Shown: positions 53,284-60,256 of the stretch, piece after piece
How positions within the stretch are numbered: the first letter of the stretch is position 1
Layout: each line of letters starts with the position of its first letter
NCBI RefSeq assembly: GCF_015477605.1
Contig: NZ_JADLQX010000014.1
Coordinates: 124,001-188,000, forward strand
From: Nocardia amamiensis
GTDB lineage: Bacteria > Actinomycetota > Actinomycetes > Mycobacteriales > Mycobacteriaceae
Reading direction: 5' to 3'
Length of the DNA stretch: 64,000 bases
Made by a program: the position numbers and the translations under genes
Notes under the pieces: model-generated
Told to the model about the DNA's origin: nothing
Seen by the model: only the letters and a program-made list of their open reading frames with translations
Databases searched by the model: none

Positions 53284-54300
53284 TCAGAGGTGGTGCTTGT
53301 AGGTCTCGTAGTCGGCGTCCGGCTCGCCGGTGGGACGGAAGTGGTCCACGTTCTCCAGGCCGTAGCCCCACTCCTCGCGCGGCTTCCACACCGCCTCCAC
53401 CCGCATGCCCATGCGCACTTCGCCGGCGTCGCAGCCGAGCACCAGATGCAGCACCGGGATGTCCGCGCCGTCCAGCAGCACATACGCCGCGACGTACGGC
53501 GGCTTGATCCGCTGCCCGAGGAACGGCACGTTGACGATGCAGAAGGTGGTCACCGTCCCGCGGTCGGGCAGCTCGATGAAGTCGTTGGTCGGCCTGCCGT
53601 CGGTCGGGTTCGCGCCGCGCGGCGGGAAGTACACCTTGCCCATGGCGTCGGTGCGCGCGCCGATCAGCTTGCCCTCGGCGAGTCCGCGCAAGTAGACGGT
53701 CTCCTGCGGGGAGGCGGTGTGCTTGTAGGACAGGTCGACCGGGGTGGTGATCATGGTGACCGGCTCGGCCGCGGGGCCGGATTCGGCAGGCGTCCCGGAT
53801 TTCTCGCCGGGCTCGAAGCACACTATGTCGCGAATGCTGCCCTCGGTCTGTGCCGCCCAGCGAGCGGTCACCCGCAAGCCGGTGTGGATGTCCTCCGGCG
53901 CGGCGACGTCGACCGCGTGCAGCAAGGCCGTGTCGGCGCCGTCGAGGCGGATCAACGCCCAGGCGAACGGACGGTCGAAGGGCTGACCGGGCAGCGGGTC
54001 GCGCACCCAGGTCCACGATTCGACAGTGCCGTTTTCGGCGACGTCGACGAAATCGGTCAGCGGTTCGGCGGTAATCGGGTCGTATTCCGGCGGCGGCACG
54101 ATCACCCGGCCGTCTGAGCCGCGCGCGCCGACGATCTTGCGGTCGCGCAGGTTGGTCAAAAACGTCCCGATGGTGATTCCGACGGAGCGGGTGTAATCGA
54201 ATCGCACCCGCAGGGGCGCGCTGAGTACCTCGGGCACGGTGTCCAATCCCGTGCCACTCCCACCCGCGATTGCCGTGGATGCAGTATTCCCCTGAGTCAC
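53284..54300 (-). CDS. Tandem DUF35 (OB-fold) protein, Rv3521-like
   Basis: This 338-residue protein contains two DUF35 OB-fold copies. The first is around residues 35-150 (DRKIVGARGSDGRVIVPPPEYDP, then WALIRLDGADTALLHAVD) and the second around 195-310 (GKLIGARTDAMGKVYFPP, then AAYVLLDGADIPVLHLVLG). The four Cys of the DUF35 zinc ribbon are absent in both copies. DUF35 proteins partner thiolase-like Ltp enzymes, as in the Ltp2-ChsH2 aldolase. The start is GTG 54300, ten bases after a perfect KstR box. It heads the operon with ltp4, ltp3, LLM and NTF2-like genes. Confidence 0.85.
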   Translation of the reverse strand: MTQGNTASTAIAGGSGTGLDTVPEVLSAPLRVRFDYTRSVGITIGTFLTNLRDRKIVGARGSDGRVIVPPPEYDPITAEPLTDFVDVAENGTVESWTWVRDPLPGQPFDRPFAWALIRLDGADTALLHAVDVAAPEDIHTGLRVTARWAAQTEGSIRDIVCFEPGEKSGTPAESGPAAEPVTMITTPVDLSYKHTASPQETVYLRGLAEGKLIGARTDAMGKVYFPPRGANPTDGRPTNDFIELPDRGTVTTFCIVNVPFLGQRIKPPYVAAYVLLDGADIPVLHLVLGCDAGEVRMGMRVEAVWKPREEWGYGLENVDHFRPTGEPDADYETYKHHL

Positions 54301-54309
54301 GATATCGAG

Positions 54310-54323
54310 TAGAACAGGTTCTA
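54310..54323. promoter_or_regulatory. KstR operator of the DUF35-ltp operon
   Basis: TAGAACAGGTTCTA is a perfect palindromic match to the KstR consensus, ten bases before the DUF35 gene start. It lies 92 bases before the divergent LLM gene and may control it too. Confidence 0.87.
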
Positions 54324-54414
54324 ACTCTGGTGGCAAGCGGCGGTGTGGGTAATCGGCAGGAAGGTCCGCTGACGCCGCCGATGCCAAACGCAGTCGATCG
54401 GAAAGGGGTCCGGC

Positions 54415-55452
54415 GTGAAGTTCGGATTGCAACTCGGGTACTGGATGGCTCAGCCGCCCGCGAACGCGGGGGAACTGGTGGCGGCGGCCGAGGAAGCCGG
54501 GTTCGACGCCGTGTTCGCCGCCGAGTCCTGGGGGTCGGACGCCTTCGGTCCGCTCGCCTGGTGGGGTTCCGCCACGCGGCGGGTGCGCCTCGGGACCTCG
54601 GTGGTGCAGATGTCCGCGCGCACTCCCGCGGCGACCGCCATGCACGCCCTCACCCTCGATCACCTCAGCGGCGGCCGTGCGATTCTCGGCCTCGGCGTCT
54701 CCGGCCCGCAGGTGGTGGAGGGCTGGTACGGGCAGCCGTTCGCCAAGCCGCTGCAGCGCACCAGGGAGTACGTCGACATCGTGCGCAAGGTGCTGGCCCG
54801 CGAGGCGCCGGTCACCAACGACGGCCCGCACTATCCACTGCCCTACACCGGGCCGGGTTCGCTCGGACTCGGCAAGCCGCTCAAGCCGATCGTGCATCCG
54901 CTACGTGCGGATTTGCCGATCTGGCTGGGCGCGGAGGGGCCGAAGAATGTCGCACTCACCGCCGAGATCGCCGATGGCTGGCTGGCCATCTACTACGCGC
55001 CCCGCCTGGCCGGGATGTACCACGACTGGCTCGACGAGGGCTTCGCTCGGGCGGGTGCGCGGCGCAGCGGGGACGACTTCGAGATCGCCGCGAGCTGCCA
55101 GGTGGTGATCACCGACGACCCGGCGAGCGAGCTGGCGCGGATGCGCTGGATCATGGCGCTCTACATCGGCGGCATGGGCGCGCCGGAGCTGAACTTCCAC
55201 GCCCAGGTGTACCGGCGGATGGGCTACGACCGCGAGGTCGACGAGATCGGGCAGCTGTTCCAGGCGGGCAAGAAGGCCGAGGCCGCGGCGGCCGTGCCGG
55301 ACGAGTTGATCCTGGACACCGCGATCATCGGCGACGAGGAGCACGTCCGGGAACAGCTGAAGGTATGGGAAGCCGCCGGCGTCACCATGATGCTGGTGTC
55401 GGTTCCCGATATCGCGCAATTGCGTCGGTTGGCACCCCTTGTCGAACAGTAG
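54415..55452 (+). CDS. LLM class F420-dependent oxidoreductase (Rv3520c-like)
   Basis: This 345-residue luciferase-like protein has FGLQLGYWMAQPPANAGELVAAAEEAGFD at the N-terminus, LTLDHLSGGRAILGLGVSGPQVVEGWYG and LPIWLGAEGPKNVALTAEIADGW, typical of F420-dependent oxidoreductases. Gene order beside the Ltp/DUF35 group matches Rv3520c of M. tuberculosis. The start is GTG with GGAAAGGGG upstream. Its last codon and stop lie inside a KstR box that precedes the next gene. The reaction is unknown. Confidence 0.82.
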   Translation: MKFGLQLGYWMAQPPANAGELVAAAEEAGFDAVFAAESWGSDAFGPLAWWGSATRRVRLGTSVVQMSARTPAATAMHALTLDHLSGGRAILGLGVSGPQVVEGWYGQPFAKPLQRTREYVDIVRKVLAREAPVTNDGPHYPLPYTGPGSLGLGKPLKPIVHPLRADLPIWLGAEGPKNVALTAEIADGWLAIYYAPRLAGMYHDWLDEGFARAGARRSGDDFEIAASCQVVITDDPASELARMRWIMALYIGGMGAPELNFHAQVYRRMGYDREVDEIGQLFQAGKKAEAAAAVPDELILDTAIIGDEEHVREQLKVWEAAGVTMMLVSVPDIAQLRRLAPLVEQ

Positions 55453-55463
55453 AACACGTTCTA
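55450..55463. promoter_or_regulatory. KstR operator before the acyl-CoA synthetase gene
   Basis: TAGAACACGTTCTA matches the KstR consensus perfectly and starts with the TAG stop codon of the LLM gene. It lies 11 bases before the GTG at 55475. Confidence 0.87.
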
Positions 55464-55474
55464 AATTCAATGGG

Positions 55475-57073
55475 GTGACTGCCTCACCCGCCCCGTCGGC
55501 TCCGCCTCCGCACCATTCCCCCGTGCAGGAGTCAGTGCAAATTCTCGGTCTGTGGAACATCGCCGAAGCCGAACCCGATCGGATCGCGATGGTCGATTCG
55601 TCGGGCCGGGAGGTGACGTATCGCGAATTGGCAACGCTCGCCAATCGTTACGCCACCGGCCTGCGGGGGCTCGGCCTCGAGACCGGCGACGTGCTGGTGA
55701 GCATGGTGCACAACTGTGTGGAGGCGATCGCCGCCTACTTCGCGGCCTATCAGTCCGGGTTGTACATCGTCGCGGTGAACTGGCATCTCACCGGCCCGGA
55801 AGTGGCCTACATCCTGGGCGACAGCGAGGCGAAGGCGTTCATCGCCAGCGACCGTTTCGCCGCCGCCGCGAAGGCCGCGGCCGACGAGGCGGGATTGCCC
55901 GCGACGGCACGGTTCGCGGTGGGCGAGATCGAGGGTTTCAAGTCGGTGGCCTGGCTCGGCGCCGCGGACACCGGGCGTCCGTCCGATCGCAGCACCGGTG
56001 CGCCGATGCTCTACACGTCGGGAACCACGGGACGGCCCAAGGGAGTTCGGCGCCCGCTCACCGGCGCCGACCCGGATGTCGTTCCGCCGCACACCACCGC
56101 GTTCTTCGGCCTCTTCGGCCTCGCGCCCTACGACGATCACGTGCACATCTGCGGCTCGCCGCTGTATCACACGGCGGTGCTGAACTTCGCCACCATCTCG
56201 ATTCAGCTGGGCCACAAGCTCGTTCTGATGGATCGCTGGGACGCGGAGGAGATGCTGCGGCTGATCGACAAGTACCGCGTGACGCACAGCCACATGGTGC
56301 CCACTCAGTTCCACCGCCTGCTCGCGCTGCCGGAGGAAGTGCGCGCCAAGTACGACGTCTCCTCGCTGCGCAGCATGGTGCACGGTGCCGCGCCCTGCCC
56401 GCAGGAGACCAAGCGGCAGATGCTCGAGTGGTGGGGGCCCACCGTCACCGAGTACTACGCGGCCACCGAGGGCGGCGGGACCGTGATCAACGGCACCGAC
56501 TGGTTGCGCAAGCCGGGCTCGGTGGGCAAGGCGTGGCCGTGGTCGGTGATCAAGGTGCTCAGCGAAGAGGACGGCTCCGAGGTCCCGGTCGGCGAACCCG
56601 GCCTGGTCTACATGCGCATGGGCGCTTCGAGTTTCGAGTACCACCACGACAAGGCCAAGACCGAGGACTCGCGCGTCGGCGACCTGTTCACCGTCGGCGA
56701 CATCGGGCACCTCGACGAGGACGGCTACCTCTACCTGCACGACCGGCGCTCGGACCTGATCCTGTCCGGCGGGGTGAACATCTACCCCGCCGAGATCGAG
56801 AACGTCCTGATCACCCACCCGAAGGTCGCCGACGTAGCGGTTTTCGGCATCCCGCATCCGGATTGGGGTCAGGAAGTAAAGGCGGTCGTGCAGCCCGCCG
56901 ACGGGGCCGAAGGCGACGACGAACTCACCGCCGAACTGCTCGCCTTCGCCGCAACGCAATTGGCGAAGTACAAGATGCCCAAGTCGATCGACTACCTGCC
57001 CGAACTGCCGCGCGACCCGAACGGCAAGCTCTACAAACGCAAACTCCGCGACCGATACATCCCGGCGCGGTAA
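55475..57073 (+). CDS. Acyl-CoA synthetase (steroid-acyl ligase candidate)
   Basis: This 532-residue ANL ligase has the ATP loop YTSGTTGRPKGVRRPL near residue 180, TEYYAATEGGGT near 330, FTVGDIGHLDEDGYLYLHDR near 410 and the C-terminal DPNGKLYKRKLRDRY with the catalytic Lys. It differs from FadD19 and does not resemble FadD17. GTG 55475 is preferred because longer frames would cross the KstR box. A perfect KstR box just upstream says it is part of the cholesterol regulon. A side-chain or side-chain-shortened steroid acid is the probable substrate, but this is inference. Confidence 0.82.
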   Translation: MTASPAPSAPPPHHSPVQESVQILGLWNIAEAEPDRIAMVDSSGREVTYRELATLANRYATGLRGLGLETGDVLVSMVHNCVEAIAAYFAAYQSGLYIVAVNWHLTGPEVAYILGDSEAKAFIASDRFAAAAKAAADEAGLPATARFAVGEIEGFKSVAWLGAADTGRPSDRSTGAPMLYTSGTTGRPKGVRRPLTGADPDVVPPHTTAFFGLFGLAPYDDHVHICGSPLYHTAVLNFATISIQLGHKLVLMDRWDAEEMLRLIDKYRVTHSHMVPTQFHRLLALPEEVRAKYDVSSLRSMVHGAAPCPQETKRQMLEWWGPTVTEYYAATEGGGTVINGTDWLRKPGSVGKAWPWSVIKVLSEEDGSEVPVGEPGLVYMRMGASSFEYHHDKAKTEDSRVGDLFTVGDIGHLDEDGYLYLHDRRSDLILSGGVNIYPAEIENVLITHPKVADVAVFGIPHPDWGQEVKAVVQPADGAEGDDELTAELLAFAATQLAKYKMPKSIDYLPELPRDPNGKLYKRKLRDRYIPAR

Positions 57074-57095
57074 CGCGGCGCCTGTGAGCTCGGGA

Positions 57096-57179
57096 GTAGT
57101 CAAATGGTTGCTCTCTCTGGCCCCGAAGCCACCATTCGACTCCCCTCGATGCTCGAGTTCTCCAACGCAACCACAGCCG
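57096..57179 (+). repeat. Palindromic repeat unit, copy 1
   Basis: An 84-base unit beginning GTAGTCAAATGG. Its first half folds: AATGGTTGCT (57103-57112) pairs with AGCCACCATT (57127-57136) with one mismatch. It starts 22 bases after the synthetase stop, so it may serve as its terminator. Its last 16 bases form the outer end of the large inverted repeat. Confidence 0.7.
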
Positions 57180-57460
57180 GTCGACTGGGCTGGGACTGCG
57201 GGTGCGTGATCGACGGCGGGAGGTAAGCCGGGTGCGGCACTCAGCGTGCCCAGCACTGCTCCGGTACACCCATGGAACCGTGCGCCTAACTATGGAGCAT
57301 CCCCAGAGAAATCTCTGCCGGAGGCTTCGAGTAATGCCTTGGCTACCACGGTATTCCTCCCGGGCAGTGCCGGGCGCGTCGGGTGCCGTACCCGGCTTAC
57401 CTCCCGCGGTTGGTCGCAACCCGTCGGCTTCCAGCGTGGTCAACCGGCTGTGGTTGCGTT
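57164..57460. repeat. Large imperfect inverted repeat (about 110-base arms)
   Basis: Arms at about 57164-57275 and 57350-57460 are inverted copies. The outer 18 bases (57164-57181 and 57443-57460) are perfectly complementary, and a 24-base core (57217-57240 and 57383-57406) matches at 23 positions. Similarity continues inward (CGGCAC, GCCC, GCACTGC motifs). About 75 bases form the centre. No protein is encoded. It resembles a degenerate MITE-like element or a long RNA hairpin. Confidence 0.7.
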
Positions 57461-57496
57461 CAGAAATCCAAGTGAGGGAGCTTTCGTGGATCGGCG

Positions 57497-57579
57497 GTAG
57501 TCATATGGTGGCTGGCCCGCCCCCTCGAGCCGCCATTTGACTCCGCTCGATGCTCCAGTTCGACAATGCGACTACAGCG
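57497..57579 (+). repeat. Palindromic repeat unit, copy 2
   Basis: An 83-base direct copy of the unit at 57096-57179, clearly related along its whole length (for example GTAGTCAT ATGGTGGCT, then CTCGATGCTC, then ACTACAGCG). It also folds on itself: ATGGTGGCT pairs with AGCCGCCAT. Confidence 0.7.
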
Positions 57580-57630
57580 TTGACGGATTTGGCGAGGTTT
57601 GAGTGGAAGCGCGGTCGGGTTGTGGATTCG

Positions 57631-57675
57631 GTAGTGAAATGGCGGCTCGGACTTTGATATCCGGGCCGCCATTTC
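57631..57675 (-). repeat. Palindromic repeat unit, partial copy 3 / terminator of sigma gene
   Basis: The first half of the unit only: GAAATGGCGGC (57636-57646) pairs perfectly with GCCGCCATTTC (57665-57675) over 11 bases. It lies 21 bases downstream of the minus-strand sigma-factor stop and may end that gene. Confidence 0.7.
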
Positions 57676-57695
57676 TCCGGGTCAACTCACGCTGG

Positions 57696-58697
57696 TCAGC
57701 TGACCGGCTCGCGGAGTTCGGGGGCGAGGCCGAACAGCGGGAACAGCTTTTCGGTGTCGAGGAAGAAGTTCAGACCGGCGATGGTGTCGCCGTCGAGTTC
57801 CAGCACCGTGATCGACCACGGCACCCACACGCCCGGCTCGGCGCCTGGCTTGTAATGGCCGAAGGCGGGCAGGCCGTTGGCGCCTGCCAACCGGACCAGT
57901 CGCGAGTCGCGGCAGGCGCTTCCGGTGCCGAGCATGAACGCGGCCACGTTCTCCGGGCCGGAGATCCACAGCTCGATCGGCGGCATGGAGAGTGCAACAT
58001 CCTGTTTCAGCAGGGACGTCAGCGTGTCCATGTCGTAGGCCTCGAACGCCTTGACGAAGTTGTCCACCAGTCGGCGCTGGTCCTCGTCGGTCTCGTCGTA
58101 GCTGTCGGTGGCCGCCGGCTGGACCTTGGACATGGTCGCCCGCGCCCGCTGCAGCGCGCTGTTCACCGACGCGGGTGACATGGTGAGCGCCTCGGCGGTC
58201 TCGCTGGCGGAGAACCGCAGGACCTCGCGCATGATCAGGATGGCGCGCTGGGTGGCGGGCAAGTGCTGGCAGGCGGCGACGAAGGCCAGGCGCAGGGTGT
58301 CCTTGGCGCTGGCGTGCTCGGCCGGATCGGCGCCGAAGGCGAGCGCGTTCGGGATGGGCTCGATCCAGACGTAATCCGGCTGCGGCGCCGGTAGCGGCGA
58401 TTCCGGCCGCGACGGGCCGGACAGATCCATCGGCCGTGCCCTGCGCTGCGGGCCGTCGAGCATGTCCAGGCAGACGTTCGTCGTGATCTTGTACAGCCAG
58501 GACCGGAGGCTGGCCCGGCCCTCGAAGGAGGCATAGGACTTCCACGCGCGGGTGAAGGTCTCCTGCACCGCGTCCTCCGCTTCGAAGGACGAGCCGAGCA
58601 TACGGTAGGCGTACGCGCACAGCTCTCTGCGATGGGTCTCGAACGAGGCGAGCACATCGGGAGCGAGGCCCGCGGTGGAGCCGGGCGAGTCGTTCAT
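57696..58697 (-). CDS. ECF sigma factor with C-terminal SnoaL domain (SigG-like)
   Basis: This 333-residue sigma-70 factor has region 2 in AYRMLGSSFEAEDAVQETFTRAWKSY and LRSWLYKITTNVCLDML, and region 4 in PATQRAILIMREVLRFSASETAEAL. A SnoaL/NTF2-like domain covers the last 120 residues (LVDNFVKAFEAYDMDTLTSLL to the end). This matches the SigG-type ECF group, whose extra domain is thought to take the place of an anti-sigma factor. I chose ATG 58697 (MNDSPGS). It diverges from a VOC protein gene, a common pairing, with a 179-base gap between. Confidence 0.86.
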   Translation of the reverse strand: MNDSPGSTAGLAPDVLASFETHRRELCAYAYRMLGSSFEAEDAVQETFTRAWKSYASFEGRASLRSWLYKITTNVCLDMLDGPQRRARPMDLSGPSRPESPLPAPQPDYVWIEPIPNALAFGADPAEHASAKDTLRLAFVAACQHLPATQRAILIMREVLRFSASETAEALTMSPASVNSALQRARATMSKVQPAATDSYDETDEDQRRLVDNFVKAFEAYDMDTLTSLLKQDVALSMPPIELWISGPENVAAFMLGTGSACRDSRLVRLAGANGLPAFGHYKPGAEPGVWVPWSITVLELDGDTIAGLNFFLDTEKLFPLFGLAPELREPVS

Positions 58698-58876
58698 GGG
58701 TGCCACCCTGCCACAGGCCACCGACACAAAACAGGTCTCGAAGCTCGAGACGCGCACAGATCAAGATCATTAAACCTGTTCGGTGTGTGGCACGGGTCAC
58801 CGAGCGGTGCGATGAGTTTTTCTGTGGTGGCCCGTCATATCGAGTGACACGAACGGATGCTCGAAAGGACGAGGCC

Positions 58877-59296
58877 ATGAGCAGCAAGATGATCTTCATC
58901 AATCTCCCCGTCGACGACCTGGACCGGTCGAAGGCCTTCTACGAGGCGCTGGGCTGGAAGGTCAACCAGGAGTTCACCGACGACAACGCCGCCTGCATCG
59001 TGGTCGACGACAACATCTGCCTGATGCTGCTCACCAAGGATTTCTTCACCACCTTCAGCAAGCGGCCGCTGGCCGACACGAAGGCGGCGATCAATGCCGC
59101 GTACGCGCTGTCGCTCGGCAGCGCCGCGGAGGTCGACAATCTCACCGCCGCCGCGCTCGCCGCGGGCGCGACCGAAGAGGTGAACGAGGACAAGCGCGCA
59201 CAGGAGGCGCAGGTCGGCATGCACGGCCGCACGTTCATCGACCCCGACGGCCACCAGTGGGAGCCGTTCTGGATGGACTACCCGGGCAGCAACTGA
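58877..59296 (+). CDS. VOC family (glyoxalase-like) protein
   Basis: This 139-residue vicinal-oxygen-chelate protein starts MSSKMIFINLPVDDLDRSKAFYEALGW and ends GRTFIDPDGHQWEPFWMDY, both hallmarks of the family. It probably forms a dimer with a metal site, but the ligands are not certain. AAAGGA lies upstream of the ATG. It is divergent from the SigG-like sigma factor and is a plausible target of it. It converges on echA19, separated by a hairpin with tandem repeats. Confidence 0.82.
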   Translation: MSSKMIFINLPVDDLDRSKAFYEALGWKVNQEFTDDNAACIVVDDNICLMLLTKDFFTTFSKRPLADTKAAINAAYALSLGSAAEVDNLTAAALAAGATEEVNEDKRAQEAQVGMHGRTFIDPDGHQWEPFWMDYPGSN

Positions 59297-59310
59297 GTCC
59301 GGCGAGGGGT

Positions 59311-59391
59311 CGCCCCCGATGTGTGCGTAGTGGTCGGTGTGTGCGCGGTGGTCGGTGTGTGCGCACTGGTCGGTTGCGCGCGCATCGGGGG
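59311..59391. terminator. Hairpin whose loop contains three 18-base tandem repeats
   Basis: CGCCCCCGATG (59311-59321) and CATCGGGGGCG (59381-59391) are perfect 11-base inverted arms. Between them are three near-identical 18-base repeats (59319-59336, 59337-59354, 59355-59372) of the form GTGTGTGCGCxxTGGTCG. It lies between the convergent VOC and echA19 genes and may terminate both. Confidence 0.65.
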
Positions 59392-59413
59392 CGTTGCGCT
59401 TTCGCCAGGTTTT

Positions 59414-60196
59414 TCAGTTCCCGGTGAAAGTGGGCTTACGCTTTTCCGCGAACGCTTTGGGGCCTTCTTTGGCATCGGCCGAGCGGAACACCGCCATGCC
59501 GAGCTTGGCGTCGATCTGGAACGCGTCCTCTTCCGGCATGGCCTCGGTCTCCCGGATGGTGCGCAGGATGGCCTGCACCGCGAGGGGGCCGTTGGCGGCG
59601 ATCTGCCCGGCGAGTTCGAGCGCCTTGTCCAGCGCAGTTCCGTCTGGCACCACGTGCCCGATCAGGCCGATCTCCTTGGCCTCCGCCGCCGTGATGTGCC
59701 GGCCGGTGAGCAGGATGTCCGCCGCGACGGTGTAAGGAATCTGGCGGACCAGTCGCACCGCCGAGCCGCCCAGCGGGAACAGGCCCCAACGCGCTTCGGA
59801 CACACCGAATTTCGCGCTCTCCCCGGCCACGCGGATGTCGGTGCCCTGCAGGATCTCGGTGCCGCCCGCGATGGCCGGGCCCTCGACCGCCGCGATCAGG
59901 GGCTTGGTGAGCCTGCGGCCCTTCAGCAGTGCTTCGAGTTTGGCCGGATTCCAGCCGCCGCCCTCGATGGTGTCTCCGGGATGTGCGGAGGTCATGCCCT
60001 TGAGATCGGCGCCGGCGCAGAACGCGCCGCCCGCGCCGGTCAGGATCGCCACCCGGATGTCCGGATCGTTGTCCACCTGGTCCCAGGCGTCACGCATGAT
60101 CGCCATCATCTCCGCCGACAGCGCGTTGCGCGCCTCGGGCCGGTTCATGGTGACGATGAGGACATGGTCGCGCTTCTCGACGAGGCAGTGCGGCAT
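59414..60196 (-). CDS. echA19: Enoyl-CoA hydratase EchA19
   Basis: This 260-residue crotonase matches M. tuberculosis EchA19: VTMNRPEARNALSAEMM, GAFCAGADLKGM, LLKGRRLTKPLIAAVEGPAIAGGTEILQGTDIRVAGESAKFGVSEARW and RLVRQIPYTVAADILLTGRHIT. EchA19 hydrates the C24-25 enoyl-CoA of the cholesterol side chain. CAGGAG lies upstream of the ATG. It diverges from fadD19, and a KstR-type box lies between them, as expected for the side-chain genes. Confidence 0.92.
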   Translation of the reverse strand: MPHCLVEKRDHVLIVTMNRPEARNALSAEMMAIMRDAWDQVDNDPDIRVAILTGAGGAFCAGADLKGMTSAHPGDTIEGGGWNPAKLEALLKGRRLTKPLIAAVEGPAIAGGTEILQGTDIRVAGESAKFGVSEARWGLFPLGGSAVRLVRQIPYTVAADILLTGRHITAAEAKEIGLIGHVVPDGTALDKALELAGQIAANGPLAVQAILRTIRETEAMPEEDAFQIDAKLGMAVFRSADAKEGPKAFAEKRKPTFTGN

Positions 60197-60231
60197 TGCT
60201 GATTCTCCTGACTTCGAGCCTTGTCAGAAAC

Positions 60232-60245
60232 AGTAACACGTTCTA
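60232..60245. promoter_or_regulatory. Near-perfect KstR box between echA19 and fadD19
   Basis: AGTAACACGTTCTA keeps AAC, GTT and the final A of the KstR consensus, with A instead of T at position 1. It lies 36 bases before echA19 and 12 bases before fadD19, so it can control both. Confidence 0.72.
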
Positions 60246-60256
60246 TTTTTAAGGCT

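Noticed and set aside
59321..59413. A frame encoding a repeated Val/Cys peptide
   Set aside because: It simply translates the 18-base tandem repeats in a terminator loop and runs antisense into echA19.
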